64,000 nt of DNA, from positions 1 through 64,000 of the forward strand of contig NZ_LKDW01000017.1 of NCBI RefSeq assembly GCF_001401805.1, given 5' to 3'. The stretch comes from Pseudoalteromonas sp. P1-25. Lineage in GTDB: Bacteria; Pseudomonadota; Gammaproteobacteria; Enterobacterales; Alteromonadaceae. Positions 37,554 to 47,158 of the stretch are shown in pieces. Below the pieces are notes generated by a model. The model had not been told where the DNA came from and made no database searches. It worked only from the letters and a program-made list of their open reading frames with translations. A program made the translations under genes and the position numbers. How positions within the stretch are numbered: the stretch's first letter is position 1; each line of letters begins with the position of its first letter.

Positions 37554-37708
37554 TACCATTTCGCATAATTAAGTGATCTATTTTTAGGATGGAAAAACGT
37601 GTTGATACCTAGGCAAAAAATTTTCTATTTAGTTGTAAATGAAAATTTTTACCACAGATAGCGACACGTCTAGCCCCTAAAATGATTAGGTATTATTGCA
37701 AGTTGGTA
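37554..37708. repeat. 155-bp palindromic intergenic repeat, copy 2 (MITE-like)
   Basis: Begins TACCATTTCGCATAA and ends TTGCAAGTTGGTA. It aligns end to end with the reverse complement of the copy at 4584-4743 and shares AAGTGATCTATTTT, CGTGTTGATA and GATAGCGACACGT. More diverged in its termini than copy 1. It ends immediately before the stop codon of the M17 gene and starts just after the chemoreceptor terminator. Confidence 0.8.
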
Positions 37709-39244
37709 TTACAAACAGTAGCGTGCAAATAAGCTGGTTACTGATGCAGCAGTTGGCTTGCCATGCTGCCAATCACCGCCTTCAACACCACTACCAGCAA
37801 TGTCCATATGTACATAAGGAAGCGGCTGCTCAGAGTCGTTACCGTGTTTATCAAGTCCGCCAACAACGGCTAAAAACGCCATAGGGAATTGATGCCCGCG
37901 AGCGGTAACCGCAGAAGCCGCATTATTACTTGATAAAACATCATCAGCTAAGGTACGCGGTTTTATAAAGTCGTAGTCTTCACGGCGAGAGCGAGAAACC
38001 TCTGCTGCATCTGCCCATAAATCACCGCAATCCGCTATTTGACGAGACGTATTAGCACTGCGTGCTGGGCCGTTTTCAACATACGCACCGTAAGGTCCCA
38101 TAGCACGTGCCGCATGGCCTGTAAGAGTGGCTACAGTAAATAGAGTTGGGTTAACTTGTGTTTTAGCCAAGTCTTTCATTTCGCTAAGTAGGTCACCCAT
38201 AGCTAAACGCCCTTCGGCATCGGTGTTACCAATGCGTACGCGTACGCCTTCACGACTAGTAATTATTTCATCTGGTACAAAACAATCTGAACCAATCGAA
38301 TTGCGAACCACCGCTAAATAAGAAATCACTTTAACGCCTTTTGGCTGATAATCAGCAACCGCTTTCATAAAGCCCGCTACAGATGCAGCACCGCCTTTAT
38401 CGCGGCTCATACCTGCCATGTAACCGCCTACTTTTAAATCGGCGCCGCCGGTGTCGTATACTAAACCTTTACCCACAAACATTAGCGTACGCGTTACTTC
38501 ACCCTCTGGTACGTACTCTAGTTTTACTACGCGTGGGTGGTGGCGCTCAACCGCATAAGATGCGCGCGCAACGGTGCTAAGCATAGGGTAGTTTTTATCT
38601 ATTGTGTCTATGTCGTCAATCACATCAACTGCCACTGTAGAGCCTTTGAAAAGCTCAACACAGTAATCGGCAAAGCGTGGTGGCGCCATACGTTCAGGCT
38701 CAGTACCGCATAAATCGCGCGCAGCATATTGGCCTGCAGCAATTGCGTTAACAGCTTTTACTGTTTGCTCACTCGCATCAATTAAACCAATTTGCGTAAT
38801 TGGCTCAATACTTTCACCGTGGTATTCACGCGCCTCTAAAGGTTGCCATAATGCTTGGCATGCACCTAAATACGCCACCTCTAATGCATGCTGGTAACGC
38901 GCATCCGTATGTAATTTAGGTAAGTAAATAGCAGGGTTTACACTGCCCGCGGCTTTTGCTTCGTTAATCGCGAGTTTGGCGGCATCAAAGTAGCGTCTTA
39001 CATCATCGTAATCGCGATTAAGCGGCCCTGTAGGTGCTAAAACAACGCGTAGATTATCAATTACTAAAAACGTAACTTGTTTACCAATACGAGAGTCTAC
39101 TTTAGCCTGTGATTCAATGGCATCACGTAGTGAGTTATTCGGAAGTTGAGAAAAGTCATCACTAATTATAATAAGTGCATCGTGAGAAAATGCTGCAAAG
39201 CTTGCACTGAGTGATTGTGCAGCTATCGCTTGAGGATATGCCAT
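37709..39244 (-). CDS. M17 leucyl aminopeptidase-family protein
   Basis: About 511 residues, a two-metal cytosolic aminopeptidase. Metal and catalytic motifs are GKGLVYDTGGADLK (about residues 274-287), SRDKGGAASV, and the signature NTDAEGRL (about 355-362). It is longer than E. coli PepB and belongs to the M17 branch that also includes PepA; the exact name is uncertain. The frame runs to 39301, but AGGAGC just before the ATG at 39242-39244 (MAYPQA) decides the start. Its stop codon abuts the palindromic repeat. Confidence 0.9.
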   Translation of the reverse strand: MAYPQAIAAQSLSASFAAFSHDALIIISDDFSQLPNNSLRDAIESQAKVDSRIGKQVTFLVIDNLRVVLAPTGPLNRDYDDVRRYFDAAKLAINEAKAAGSVNPAIYLPKLHTDARYQHALEVAYLGACQALWQPLEAREYHGESIEPITQIGLIDASEQTVKAVNAIAAGQYAARDLCGTEPERMAPPRFADYCVELFKGSTVAVDVIDDIDTIDKNYPMLSTVARASYAVERHHPRVVKLEYVPEGEVTRTLMFVGKGLVYDTGGADLKVGGYMAGMSRDKGGAASVAGFMKAVADYQPKGVKVISYLAVVRNSIGSDCFVPDEIITSREGVRVRIGNTDAEGRLAMGDLLSEMKDLAKTQVNPTLFTVATLTGHAARAMGPYGAYVENGPARSANTSRQIADCGDLWADAAEVSRSRREDYDFIKPRTLADDVLSSNNAASAVTARGHQFPMAFLAVVGGLDKHGNDSEQPLPYVHMDIAGSGVEGGDWQHGKPTAASVTSLFARYCL

Positions 39245-39363
39245 AAGTAAAGCTCCTGTTAGAAAACATAAGGGGCTATTATCGTTGATATAAAAACACA
39301 AAACCAGCCACCTGCGATGAGCTCATTTTAATCTGGCAACTTGGTGTTACACTCAAGTACACT

Positions 39364-40380
39364 CTAATCTAGAATGCTCAATTGTAGATTTAAATTAGGT
39401 TCATTTTTAACACCCACCCCTATGCCTAGTAAACGCACCGGTTGCTGCATACCCCGTTGATACGCTTTTGAAAGTAGCTCAGTAAAAATAGCTGTGTTTA
39501 ATTGATGATGAGCTTGATCGGCACTGGTCACCACAAAATTTGCAAATTTCACTTTTACGCTTAATTTATTTATACGATTTTGTAGCTGTTGTTTATTAAG
39601 ACGCGCTGTCAGCTCTTCCAGTAATTTAGGCAACTGATCTAGACACTCTTGTAAGCTATTTTTGTTGTATTCATAAGTATGCTCAACACTGAGTGATTTA
39701 CGTACTCGCTCGGTTGTTACTTTACCAATGTATTCGCCAGCACATTTTTGATAAAGCGATACACCAAAATTCCCCACATGCTGTTGCATCCAATTCACAC
39801 CTTTCTCGCGAACATCTTTACCTGTATACAATCCTTTTAAATTAAGCTTTTCAAGGGTGACCTTACCCACACCAGGTATTTTACCCAGCGGCAAATTATT
39901 TAAAAACGAATCAACTTCATCTGGTAATACAACGAACTGGCCATTGGGTTTGTTTTCATCGCTAGCAATTTTCGCAATAAACTTAATGGGAGCAACGCCT
40001 GCAGAGGCAGTGAGGCCAGTAGCGTTGAAAATATCGGCTCTAATTTGTTGAGCAATAAGCGTAGCACTACCTTTAAATGCCGAGCTATTGGTGACGTCTA
40101 GGTAGGCTTCATCAAGCGACAAAGGCTCTATTAGGTCAGTATAACGTTTAAATATAGCCCGTATTTGGTTAGAAATTTCTTTATAAACAGCCATTCGCCC
40201 AGGCACAATAACTAAATCTGGGCATAATTGTTTGGCATGATAGTTAGACATAGCCGAGCGTACACCATATTCGCGCGCTTTATAGTTTGCTGTAGAAAGC
40301 ACGCCTCGGCGACTATTACCACCAATGGCTAAAGGCACATTGGCAAGATTGGGGTTATCACGCATTTCAACCGCTGCACC
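39364..40380 (-). pseudogene. dinB: 5'-truncated DNA polymerase IV gene
   Basis: A Y-family polymerase lacking its N-terminus. Conserved motifs remain from AAVEMRDNPNLANVP onward: GVLSTANYKAREYGVRSAM, SLDEAYLDVT with the second catalytic acidic pair, ASAGVAPIKFIAKIASDENKPNG, and the little-finger domain to LLGIGVGV. Missing is the first motif (family consensus IIHVDMDCFF), with the metal-binding Asp and steric-gate residue. Upstream of AAVE the frame continues about 17 codons of unrelated sequence to a TAA with no start codon. Only the internal ATG at 40363-40365 could start it (333 residues), and that product should be inactive. The break at about 40,375 marks the start of accessory DNA. Confidence 0.85.
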
Positions 40381-40602
40381 TGTGAAACTTCGGGTATAAA
40401 AACGTAGGCTGACAAATAAAGCTTATTAAAGAAGACATTTCAAACCTACAATGAAAACCTACATTATAAAAACCTCTATATAGTGCTTTAAAGTAAGTCT
40501 ACACACCTCAGCTTGTTGTTAATCAGTTGTAGTAATTTATGACTAAGGACAGACATACCCCACAAGCTTAAATATAATAATTCTTTTCTTAAGTATATTT
40601 AA

Positions 40603-41466
40603 CTAAATTATCTCTGTATAAAAAGCCATGTTGGGAATAATCGCTCTCAATTTTTCATAGAAATCTTTTCTCAAAATTAAATCACAACCTTCTAATTTTG
40701 ATATATTGGAATCTAAACCAACAAAGGAAGCCCCTTTTCCGATTAAACTTTCTCTCCAGTAACGATATATCAAAACGGCTTCACCATTTTCATTTATGGC
40801 TCTGAGTCCGTTATCATGATTATCTACACTCAAGCCTAATATACTCAGCAGTTCACCATTCATCCAAATAACTTGTGCTGCCTCTAAGCTATTTTCATTA
40901 AAACAAAATCCTTGGATGATTGGAGTTCCATAACAGTATTCATCTTTCCAAATGTCTTGAGTGCAAGGAAAGCTTTTCAAGGGGTTCATTTTAATTTTCA
41001 TTGGCAGGCAACCTTCACATACCACTGCGCGATTGCCTCTGGTGTTGCTGCCATACTCTCTAGCTTCAAACTGACGCTCAAATCTAGCAATGACAACAAA
41101 ATCGTTTAATTCATCAGGAGCACTAAATCCAGTTGATTTATCAAGCGGCTTTACTAAGTTAGGCCTATTAATAAGAGAGTTAGATGTTGCAATCATTGTT
41201 CTAACATCTATTTTTCCATCACCTTCAAAAATGACTGATTCTCTATATCGTTGATATAAAAATTCATTTACATGCTTAAAAACTAAATCATAGATATAAG
41301 TGTTCGGAGAAAGCATCCCGTTGGATCTATTAATAAAGTGCTCAATTTCATCTTCATTAAAGTTCTGTATTATTACGTTTTTCACGTCGTCCACCCCAAC
41401 ACCTAATGAACTTAAATAATTGATAAATTTAGAATTATTCATTACATTTATGATATTGCTATTCAT
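40603..41466 (-). CDS. Unrecognised partner of the STAND NTPase
   Basis: A 287-residue, apparently soluble protein with no signal peptide or membrane helix. I do not recognise a family. The N-terminal 100 residues are helical and charged; the middle has several cysteines (VVCEGC, FPCTQ, EYCYG, GFCFN within about residues 150-195) in no obvious zinc-finger spacing. The C-terminal half has strand-rich patterns such as EAAQVIWMNGELLSILG and EAVLIYRYWRESLIG. Its ATG overlaps the 3' end of the STAND gene by 8 bp (ATGAATAG), so the two are almost certainly translationally coupled. It is most likely the second component of the same defence operon. Role (sensor, regulator or effector) is open. Confidence 0.7.
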   Translation of the reverse strand: MNSNIINVMNNSKFINYLSSLGVGVDDVKNVIIQNFNEDEIEHFINRSNGMLSPNTYIYDLVFKHVNEFLYQRYRESVIFEGDGKIDVRTMIATSNSLINRPNLVKPLDKSTGFSAPDELNDFVVIARFERQFEAREYGSNTRGNRAVVCEGCLPMKIKMNPLKSFPCTQDIWKDEYCYGTPIIQGFCFNENSLEAAQVIWMNGELLSILGLSVDNHDNGLRAINENGEAVLIYRYWRESLIGKGASFVGLDSNISKLEGCDLILRKDFYEKLRAIIPNMAFYTEII

Positions 41467-44400
41467 TACTTAACTCACTAAAAATACTCTCAACTTCATT
41501 GTGTATGTACAAGTTTTGCACCCCTATAAGTTTTTTTATCGATGGCTTTATCTCTAGTAATAATGACTTAAGCTGTTTTATTTCAATAGATATAAGCTCA
41601 AGGATTGAGGCAATTGTTGAGTGATGAAACATATGAAAGTTATCGAAAAACCAACTAAGGGGTTTGATTAAAAGGTTAGTGTGATTTTTAATTAAGTAGT
41701 TTAACGCACAAATAATCTCTCGTTGAACTGATGAATCTAAATTGTTTGCTTTACTAAGGAGCAATGTAATTGCTATTTCATCATCATTCATCTCAGATGT
41801 TTCAATGTAATCTAAATTTTCCCATTCAAATTCACTCTCGTCTGGCAACCTACTTTTGATGAAATCAAAACCTCTTTCATACATTGATAAAATACTCTGT
41901 TTATCAATGCCTACATATTCAAAAGCGATAATTAGGTTAGCCGTCGTTTTGGATGAATAGTCTTTATTTTGATAAAAAGAATATAAAGCTGACGCTAAAC
42001 AGTTTTGCGCAATATCTTTATCGATCGTAACAGCTTGGAGTAATGAATCCTTGTCGACAAAACTAGAAAACCACCCGTCTTTTGAATGCACAAAATTGTT
42101 AACCAATAACATAACCTTATCTCTATCTGAGAGGGTAATTCCTCCAATCACTCCCCGCAAGTTTGTAAAGTACTCTTGCCCTCTTGGAAATCTTTTTCGG
42201 ATAAGAGGCATGAGTATTTCATTAGCTAATTCGGTATTATTTTCCTCTTTAAAGAAAAAGTGTAAGTAATTGAGATTGTCGACCCCCAAGAACTCTTGGG
42301 AAACTAAATAATCAACTAGATCCTGCGTAGATTTATTCCTTAAGCTATCTTCTTTACAAAGCTGGGTAGTTAGTTTTATAGATAATTTTTCGTTATCAAA
42401 TGAGTGCGGAGTTCCACCGTTTTTTTCCTTAACTTCCTCTAAATGTAAGTTAAGCCCTAATTTGTGAGCAATATTATTATATTTGCGAACGGTTTTTTGA
42501 CTCAATGTATCATAAGAGTCATTCCAGTCTCTTGTAGATAGATTAATCATAGATGCTTTGGCTAACTTTTCATCCTTCTTTTCTAAACGCTCAATTACCT
42601 CCAAAAAACTATTGAGATATGAATCTTTAATGTTTGTTGGAGTTAATCTATAAAGAAAATTTAAAATACTGGGCTCGACGTTATCGCTATGCTTCAATAA
42701 ATCCACATACATAAAGTCTAATTTCCAAAAATACCCATTGGTAAGCATTTCATTGATTAAATATTTCGCAGCTAGTTCGAAATCAACTTTTATGAACATT
42801 TCAAACCATTCTATAGTTAACCACCTTGTATCCTTGCCATCTTCGGTATGCTTCATAACAGCATCAGTGAGATATTTAAGCTTTTTCGTATATTCTTTAG
42901 CAAAACTGGGACTTATGTTATTCAGTGAGGGTAGCGGGTCGATTACTTCTGCTAAATTTCTATCTTTTCGAGATGTGTAGCTAGTTGTTAAATGAACAGC
43001 ATTTTTAAGCTCTAGCTTAGCATTTTCAATATCCCCTACTTTTGCACGATAAATCGCTTTTTTGAATGAATTATCTGCATGTTCAAAATAATCACTATTT
43101 TCTTCATCAAAGCTATCATAAGTCTTTATCAAGAAGTTGATATTGTTCTTATTGATAAATCGCTTCTCTATTATTGGGATAATAGGAAATACAATTTGCC
43201 TTCTGATATCAAATATATTCTTCCATGCTACTTGTGAGGTAACGTGCACCAATGCTTGCTCAAAGCTTCTATCAATCAAGTCTCGATTATCAAAGAGAAA
43301 ACTAGAATACCTCGCTCTAGGAAAGTTAGTCATGTCATCTGCTAATATCGACAAACTTTGAATTATGCTTTCTTCTAATGAAGAGTCCTTACAAGTCTTA
43401 TCTATGACAAGGTTCCGTATATAAAACTTTATCCAACTGTGAGCAATGAAATCACAAGGAATTGTTTTTTCGAAGCTAATCAAACTATTTAAATCTTTAC
43501 TTGAGTACAACACTAATTGTTTACAAAATCTAACCAGTTCGTTTTTTTCTATAGTTTCGCTGATGAGCGGCAATGATAATGGCTCAAGAGCCACATTGTT
43601 CTCTACCTTTATCGGTATTCTCGTCGAACAATTCTCCCTTTCGAAAAGGTTATTAATGATAAGCCCCGTTGACTCTTTTTCAATGCCCGTAAGTTTGCTA
43701 TGTAGATCAACTAAATAATCACTGCCTTTGAGTCTAAGTACCTCTTCTAAAAGTATTCTAAGATAGGTTTTATCTTCATGTTGTATTGCTTTGTTTAGAA
43801 ACGCCAAAAAATCATCATTGGTTTGGTTGAAAAAGCTAATATAGTATTTGAAATCATCTTTCCTTATCTCCCCTGAAAATAGCTCATTTACATCCTCCCA
43901 ATTAGGAGAATAGTCATGCATTTCTAATACTCGAAATGCTTGCGCTGTAACTGAATTACTATGATTTTTTTCACCATTAAAATATAAAAGCGCGTTTGCT
44001 TTTTCTACTCCATAAATCAAGCAAATGGCTTCAAAGTATAGTTCGAAATTTTGTAGGAACTGACTGTGGTGCTCTTCTGAGCTAGTTGTGTTTATTGCTC
44101 TATTCAGTTCACTAGCATAAACAAATAGGGACCAGTTTTGTGTTTTTTTGGCGACATTAAGAAAGCTTTCGTAGTTTCTTCTAATCAATGATTCTGAGTG
44201 AGCATAATATAAGCTATTTGGTAGAAAGTTGTCAGATGCATATCTACTAATATCCTCATACTTCTTTGCTCGTATTAGGTAACTAAATAAGTAACGGTAA
44301 GATTTGTCACTTTCAAAAAAGCATTCACTATTTAGCCAGTCAATGATGAATTTATAGTTTGCATCTAAAGCTTCTTCGATATCAGCTAACTTTTCCATGT

Positions 44401-46195
44401 TAAATCGTCTGAAACTATCATGGTAAAGCTTTAGTCCACCCCTAGCTGTATTCTCAGAAATGACAGGAGACAGTACTTTCATACTAGAATTGAAATGGTG
44501 CTTCACCGGTATTATCTCTTGCAACTCTTTTCTGGTTACAGAAAAATCTAAGCAAGATAAGATTTCCGCTGTTGTGTTATTTTCAATTTTATTTGTTAAG
44601 TATTCGTAGTATTTTTTCAGGTTGAAATCATAGGGAGGTAGAGAATGTATGATCTCATCACTTATTACCTCGCTATTTTCTAGCGTTAACAATATATAAG
44701 TTAAATAAAGTGGATTACCCTCACTCTTTTTATGAATTAATGCGACGGTATCTGCATTATTGCAATCTAATTTTGTAATTCTATGTTTTTTTGCTAACTC
44801 TTTAGTATCCTGAATCTCCCAAGCAGGCAACTGGTGCTCTATATAACTAAAATCCTTTTTAAGAAAATTTAACTCTTCAACAGGCTGGGAGCCTAATACT
44901 ATTGTTACGTTATCGGGAATACTTACCTGAGATATATTTTCTAGGATTTGAGTTTGTTCTTTAGATAAGCTAATGGATGAATCTAGAACTCTATTAATAT
45001 GGTCTAAGCCATCTACTATTATTACTAGAGGTTCCTCTATTTTTTGCAAAAGCAGGTTCAGTTCATCTAGATTAGCCGCAAAAGTCTGATTTTTTACGTT
45101 AGTTAGCTCTGGATATACTTTTTGTATCCCACTTATTAGATTCCCAAAAAATGTATTAGAGCTGACCCTTCTCTCAAAAAATTCATCTTCAGTACTTGTG
45201 AAACAATAATGGCGAATAACATTTATTTCTTTACGTTCTAAGTAATCGATTAGATTGGTTAGAAACCATGACTTACCAGCTCCTGGTTCACCTGATAATA
45301 TTACTTTCTTGCTGCTTACAGCAAAGTTATAGAATAAACTATATCTACAATCAGACTTTATGTTTTTACTCTGGTCAATTTCAAACTTTTGCTGAAGTTT
45401 TCCAAAATCAGTTTTGATGCGTAGAGCTTTCAATACATCTAGAGTTGTCACAACAGCAGAATTGGTTCTATAAATTCCAACCTGTTTAACAAGTCTCACT
45501 AAGAAATCAATAGTGTTAATGTCATTGTTTGGGTATTGCCCAATCCCTAGTTTAGTTGCTTGTGAGAGTAATATTTTTTCTAGTTCATGTGGGGAATCAA
45601 ATTTTAAACTGGCTTTTGGAAAATTAACTTCAATTAGAAGGCTTTCACAAAATGTTTGGAATTCATCTCTATCAATATTATTTTCTTTTACGTATTGTTT
45701 TAGGCTATCCCAACGATTAAAATTCTCGGGCTCAGTTTCCCAAAGTTCGTTTATGTCGATCTTATAAACTTGAGTAGGAAATGAGTCGAATGACGATAGG
45801 TTTGAAGGCTGAAGGTTTAATACCTTCAGAATATTTTCTTCATTAGGCTCGCCCCAAGCTAAACATAATCTAAATTCAGTATGGGCAGTATTGAGTGCTT
45901 TCCATGACTCGTATAGCTTATATAATGCTATCTGTTTGTGACTATCGGCGGAAAGGTAATCTTTGGTTAACCTAACAGATGTTTGTTCATTGCTATATTT
46001 TACTTGCTTGCGCTGTACTTTTTCCCCGTTAGTTATAACTAAATCATCAAATCTATCAGGGGTATCTCCTGTCGTATGCTTTTTGTCTATTGAGAAGGTG
46101 CTTTCTCGATTGCCATTTAGTATATCTTCCAGTATGAAATAGCTTGTTATTAGATCTTGATAGTCATATCCTTCATGCGCACTATTTAAATTCAA
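41459..46195 (-). CDS. Avs-like STAND NTPase with N-terminal nuclease domain
   Basis: A 1578-residue protein in three parts. Residues 1 to about 215 resemble the DUF4297/Cap4-type endonuclease: HEGYDYQDLITSYFILEDIL, then FDDLVI...QRKQVKYS, a D...QxK PD-(D/E)XK-like core. The central STAND/NACHT-type ATPase has Walker A GEPGAGKSW (about 300-308) and Walker B LVIIVDGLDHI (about 388-398). The remaining ~1000 residues are helical repeats with no strong motif, the place where Avs proteins bind phage proteins. By analogy with antiviral STAND (AVAST) proteins, it would oligomerise on recognising a phage protein and degrade DNA. Start is TTG, fixed by AAGGAGAGGG. It has an overlapping downstream partner and an Xre-type gene upstream. 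Confidence 0.82.
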   Translation of the reverse strand: MNLNSAHEGYDYQDLITSYFILEDILNGNRESTFSIDKKHTTGDTPDRFDDLVITNGEKVQRKQVKYSNEQTSVRLTKDYLSADSHKQIALYKLYESWKALNTAHTEFRLCLAWGEPNEENILKVLNLQPSNLSSFDSFPTQVYKIDINELWETEPENFNRWDSLKQYVKENNIDRDEFQTFCESLLIEVNFPKASLKFDSPHELEKILLSQATKLGIGQYPNNDINTIDFLVRLVKQVGIYRTNSAVVTTLDVLKALRIKTDFGKLQQKFEIDQSKNIKSDCRYSLFYNFAVSSKKVILSGEPGAGKSWFLTNLIDYLERKEINVIRHYCFTSTEDEFFERRVSSNTFFGNLISGIQKVYPELTNVKNQTFAANLDELNLLLQKIEEPLVIIVDGLDHINRVLDSSISLSKEQTQILENISQVSIPDNVTIVLGSQPVEELNFLKKDFSYIEHQLPAWEIQDTKELAKKHRITKLDCNNADTVALIHKKSEGNPLYLTYILLTLENSEVISDEIIHSLPPYDFNLKKYYEYLTNKIENNTTAEILSCLDFSVTRKELQEIIPVKHHFNSSMKVLSPVISENTARGGLKLYHDSFRRFNMEKLADIEEALDANYKFIIDWLNSECFFESDKSYRYLFSYLIRAKKYEDISRYASDNFLPNSLYYAHSESLIRRNYESFLNVAKKTQNWSLFVYASELNRAINTTSSEEHHSQFLQNFELYFEAICLIYGVEKANALLYFNGEKNHSNSVTAQAFRVLEMHDYSPNWEDVNELFSGEIRKDDFKYYISFFNQTNDDFLAFLNKAIQHEDKTYLRILLEEVLRLKGSDYLVDLHSKLTGIEKESTGLIINNLFERENCSTRIPIKVENNVALEPLSLPLISETIEKNELVRFCKQLVLYSSKDLNSLISFEKTIPCDFIAHSWIKFYIRNLVIDKTCKDSSLEESIIQSLSILADDMTNFPRARYSSFLFDNRDLIDRSFEQALVHVTSQVAWKNIFDIRRQIVFPIIPIIEKRFINKNNINFLIKTYDSFDEENSDYFEHADNSFKKAIYRAKVGDIENAKLELKNAVHLTTSYTSRKDRNLAEVIDPLPSLNNISPSFAKEYTKKLKYLTDAVMKHTEDGKDTRWLTIEWFEMFIKVDFELAAKYLINEMLTNGYFWKLDFMYVDLLKHSDNVEPSILNFLYRLTPTNIKDSYLNSFLEVIERLEKKDEKLAKASMINLSTRDWNDSYDTLSQKTVRKYNNIAHKLGLNLHLEEVKEKNGGTPHSFDNEKLSIKLTTQLCKEDSLRNKSTQDLVDYLVSQEFLGVDNLNYLHFFFKEENNTELANEILMPLIRKRFPRGQEYFTNLRGVIGGITLSDRDKVMLLVNNFVHSKDGWFSSFVDKDSLLQAVTIDKDIAQNCLASALYSFYQNKDYSSKTTANLIIAFEYVGIDKQSILSMYERGFDFIKSRLPDESEFEWENLDYIETSEMNDDEIAITLLLSKANNLDSSVQREIICALNYLIKNHTNLLIKPLSWFFDNFHMFHHSTIASILELISIEIKQLKSLLLEIKPSIKKLIGVQNLYIHNEVESIFSELSNE

Positions 46196-46427
46196 ATTTT
46201 CCCTCTCCTTGAAGTTTTACAAATTTTTTCCATCGAAAGTTCTTTAGGTATGAAACTTCATCAGCTTAGACTGGAACTTAACTAAAAACTTGATCACTAC
46301 ATAAGTATAAAGCATCCCACTCGAATATTCTGACTTATTACATTGCTGTAAATCCATTTAGACCCGAGACGACTAGAACAAAAACCTTCATGCTTAAAAC
46401 CGAATCAAGGATTAAAAGTTCCTATTT

Positions 46428-46742
46428 TTATACATTATCATTCAATTTAATTTTTTCTAAAAATTTGATCTTATCTTTTTTGCTTAGAGAATTAAAAAAC
46501 AAAACTAGCTCAGCCATATCTTCAGTCTCACAAAAAAAATAATTTAGTGGGACCCCAAGCTTTTCAGCTAACCTTTTCAAAGTCTGAAGATCTGGTGTAT
46601 GCCTTCCTTTCTCATAATGATTCATACGTCCACTCGCTGAGCTAGGATCCAAACCAATACTAATCCCCAGATCTTTTTGGGATATATTTGCTTTTGTTCT
46701 AGCTTGCTTGAGGCGCAAAGGCAGTGGATTGATAAATTCCAA
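46428..46742 (-). CDS. Xre/Cro-type transcriptional regulator
   Basis: A 104-residue protein with an N-terminal helix-turn-helix (about 8-66: LRLKQARTKANISQKDLGISIGLD, then YEKGRHTPDLQTLKRLAEKLGVP) and a short helical C-terminus. The only in-frame start is TTG at 46740-46742, because a TGA lies two codons upstream. It is divergent from the small HTH gene at 46839, with two identical-type palindromes between them that are the likely operators. It lies upstream of and parallel to the STAND gene, so it may also control that operon. Confidence 0.85.
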   Translation of the reverse strand: MEFINPLPLRLKQARTKANISQKDLGISIGLDPSSASGRMNHYEKGRHTPDLQTLKRLAEKLGVPLNYFFCETEDMAELVLFFNSLSKKDKIKFLEKIKLNDNV

Positions 46743-46770
46743 ATGTCATTCATTTTAAAAATTTCTAATA

Positions 46771-46785
46771 CTTAGATTCTCTAAG
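46771..46785. promoter_or_regulatory. Palindromic operator 1
   Basis: CTTAGATTCTCTAAG, a near-perfect inverted repeat (CTTAGA..TCTAAG arms). It lies 29 bp upstream of the Xre-type gene and matches operator 2 in both arms. Confidence 0.65.
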
Positions 46786-46804
46786 TTTAAATCTATCATG
46801 TATA

Positions 46805-46819
46805 CTTAGGATCTCTAAG
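46805..46819. promoter_or_regulatory. Palindromic operator 2
   Basis: CTTAGGATCTCTAAG, the second copy, 34 bp centre-to-centre from operator 1 (about three helical turns). It overlaps the end of a TATACT hexamer that could be the -10 of the rightward gene. Confidence 0.65.
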
Positions 46820-46838
46820 CTTTATAGGTGATTGATAA

Positions 46839-47102
46839 GTGTCTAGACCATATTCAGAAAAAATTCGAGACCAAGTATTTAAAAGAGTTTATGAACACGG
46901 TGAAAAAGTACAACACGTTTCGCAGGACCTAAATGTATCCAAAAGCACTATTTATTCTTGGCTTAAAGAAAATAATGAGGCAGCTAAAAACTCAAAAGGA
47001 AAATTTATTATAAGAAGACTTGAGGAGCAACTTAAGACTGTATCGGAAGATAGGAAAATCTTGATTAAAGCAGCATCAATTTTTGCTCGAGAGCTAAAAT
47101 AA
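46839..47102 (+). CDS. Small HTH protein related to IS3 OrfA
   Basis: An 87-residue protein resembling the N-terminal OrfA of IS3-family transposases: KIRDQVFKRVYEHGEKVQHVSQDLNVSKSTIYSWLKENNEA, then a leucine-zipper-like tail (RRLEEQLKTVSEDRKILIKAASIFARELK). No OrfB, frameshift signal or terminal repeats accompany it. It is either a domesticated regulator or an IS relic. Start is GTG. It is transcribed divergently from the Xre gene across paired operators. Confidence 0.7.
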   Translation: MSRPYSEKIRDQVFKRVYEHGEKVQHVSQDLNVSKSTIYSWLKENNEAAKNSKGKFIIRRLEEQLKTVSEDRKILIKAASIFARELK

Positions 47103-47158
47103 ATAACGCTTAATAGTACAGCTTAGTAGATACTGTAAAATCCGCTTGAAGTAACTTG

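Noticed and set aside
39364..40365. Treating the left dinB as a complete 333-residue polymerase
   Set aside because: The first catalytic motif is missing and no start codon exists upstream in frame, so it is called a pseudogene.
42051..45767. Several 60-90 codon plus-strand frames within the STAND gene
   Set aside because: All are antisense to a single long open frame with clear motifs and a strong ribosome binding site.
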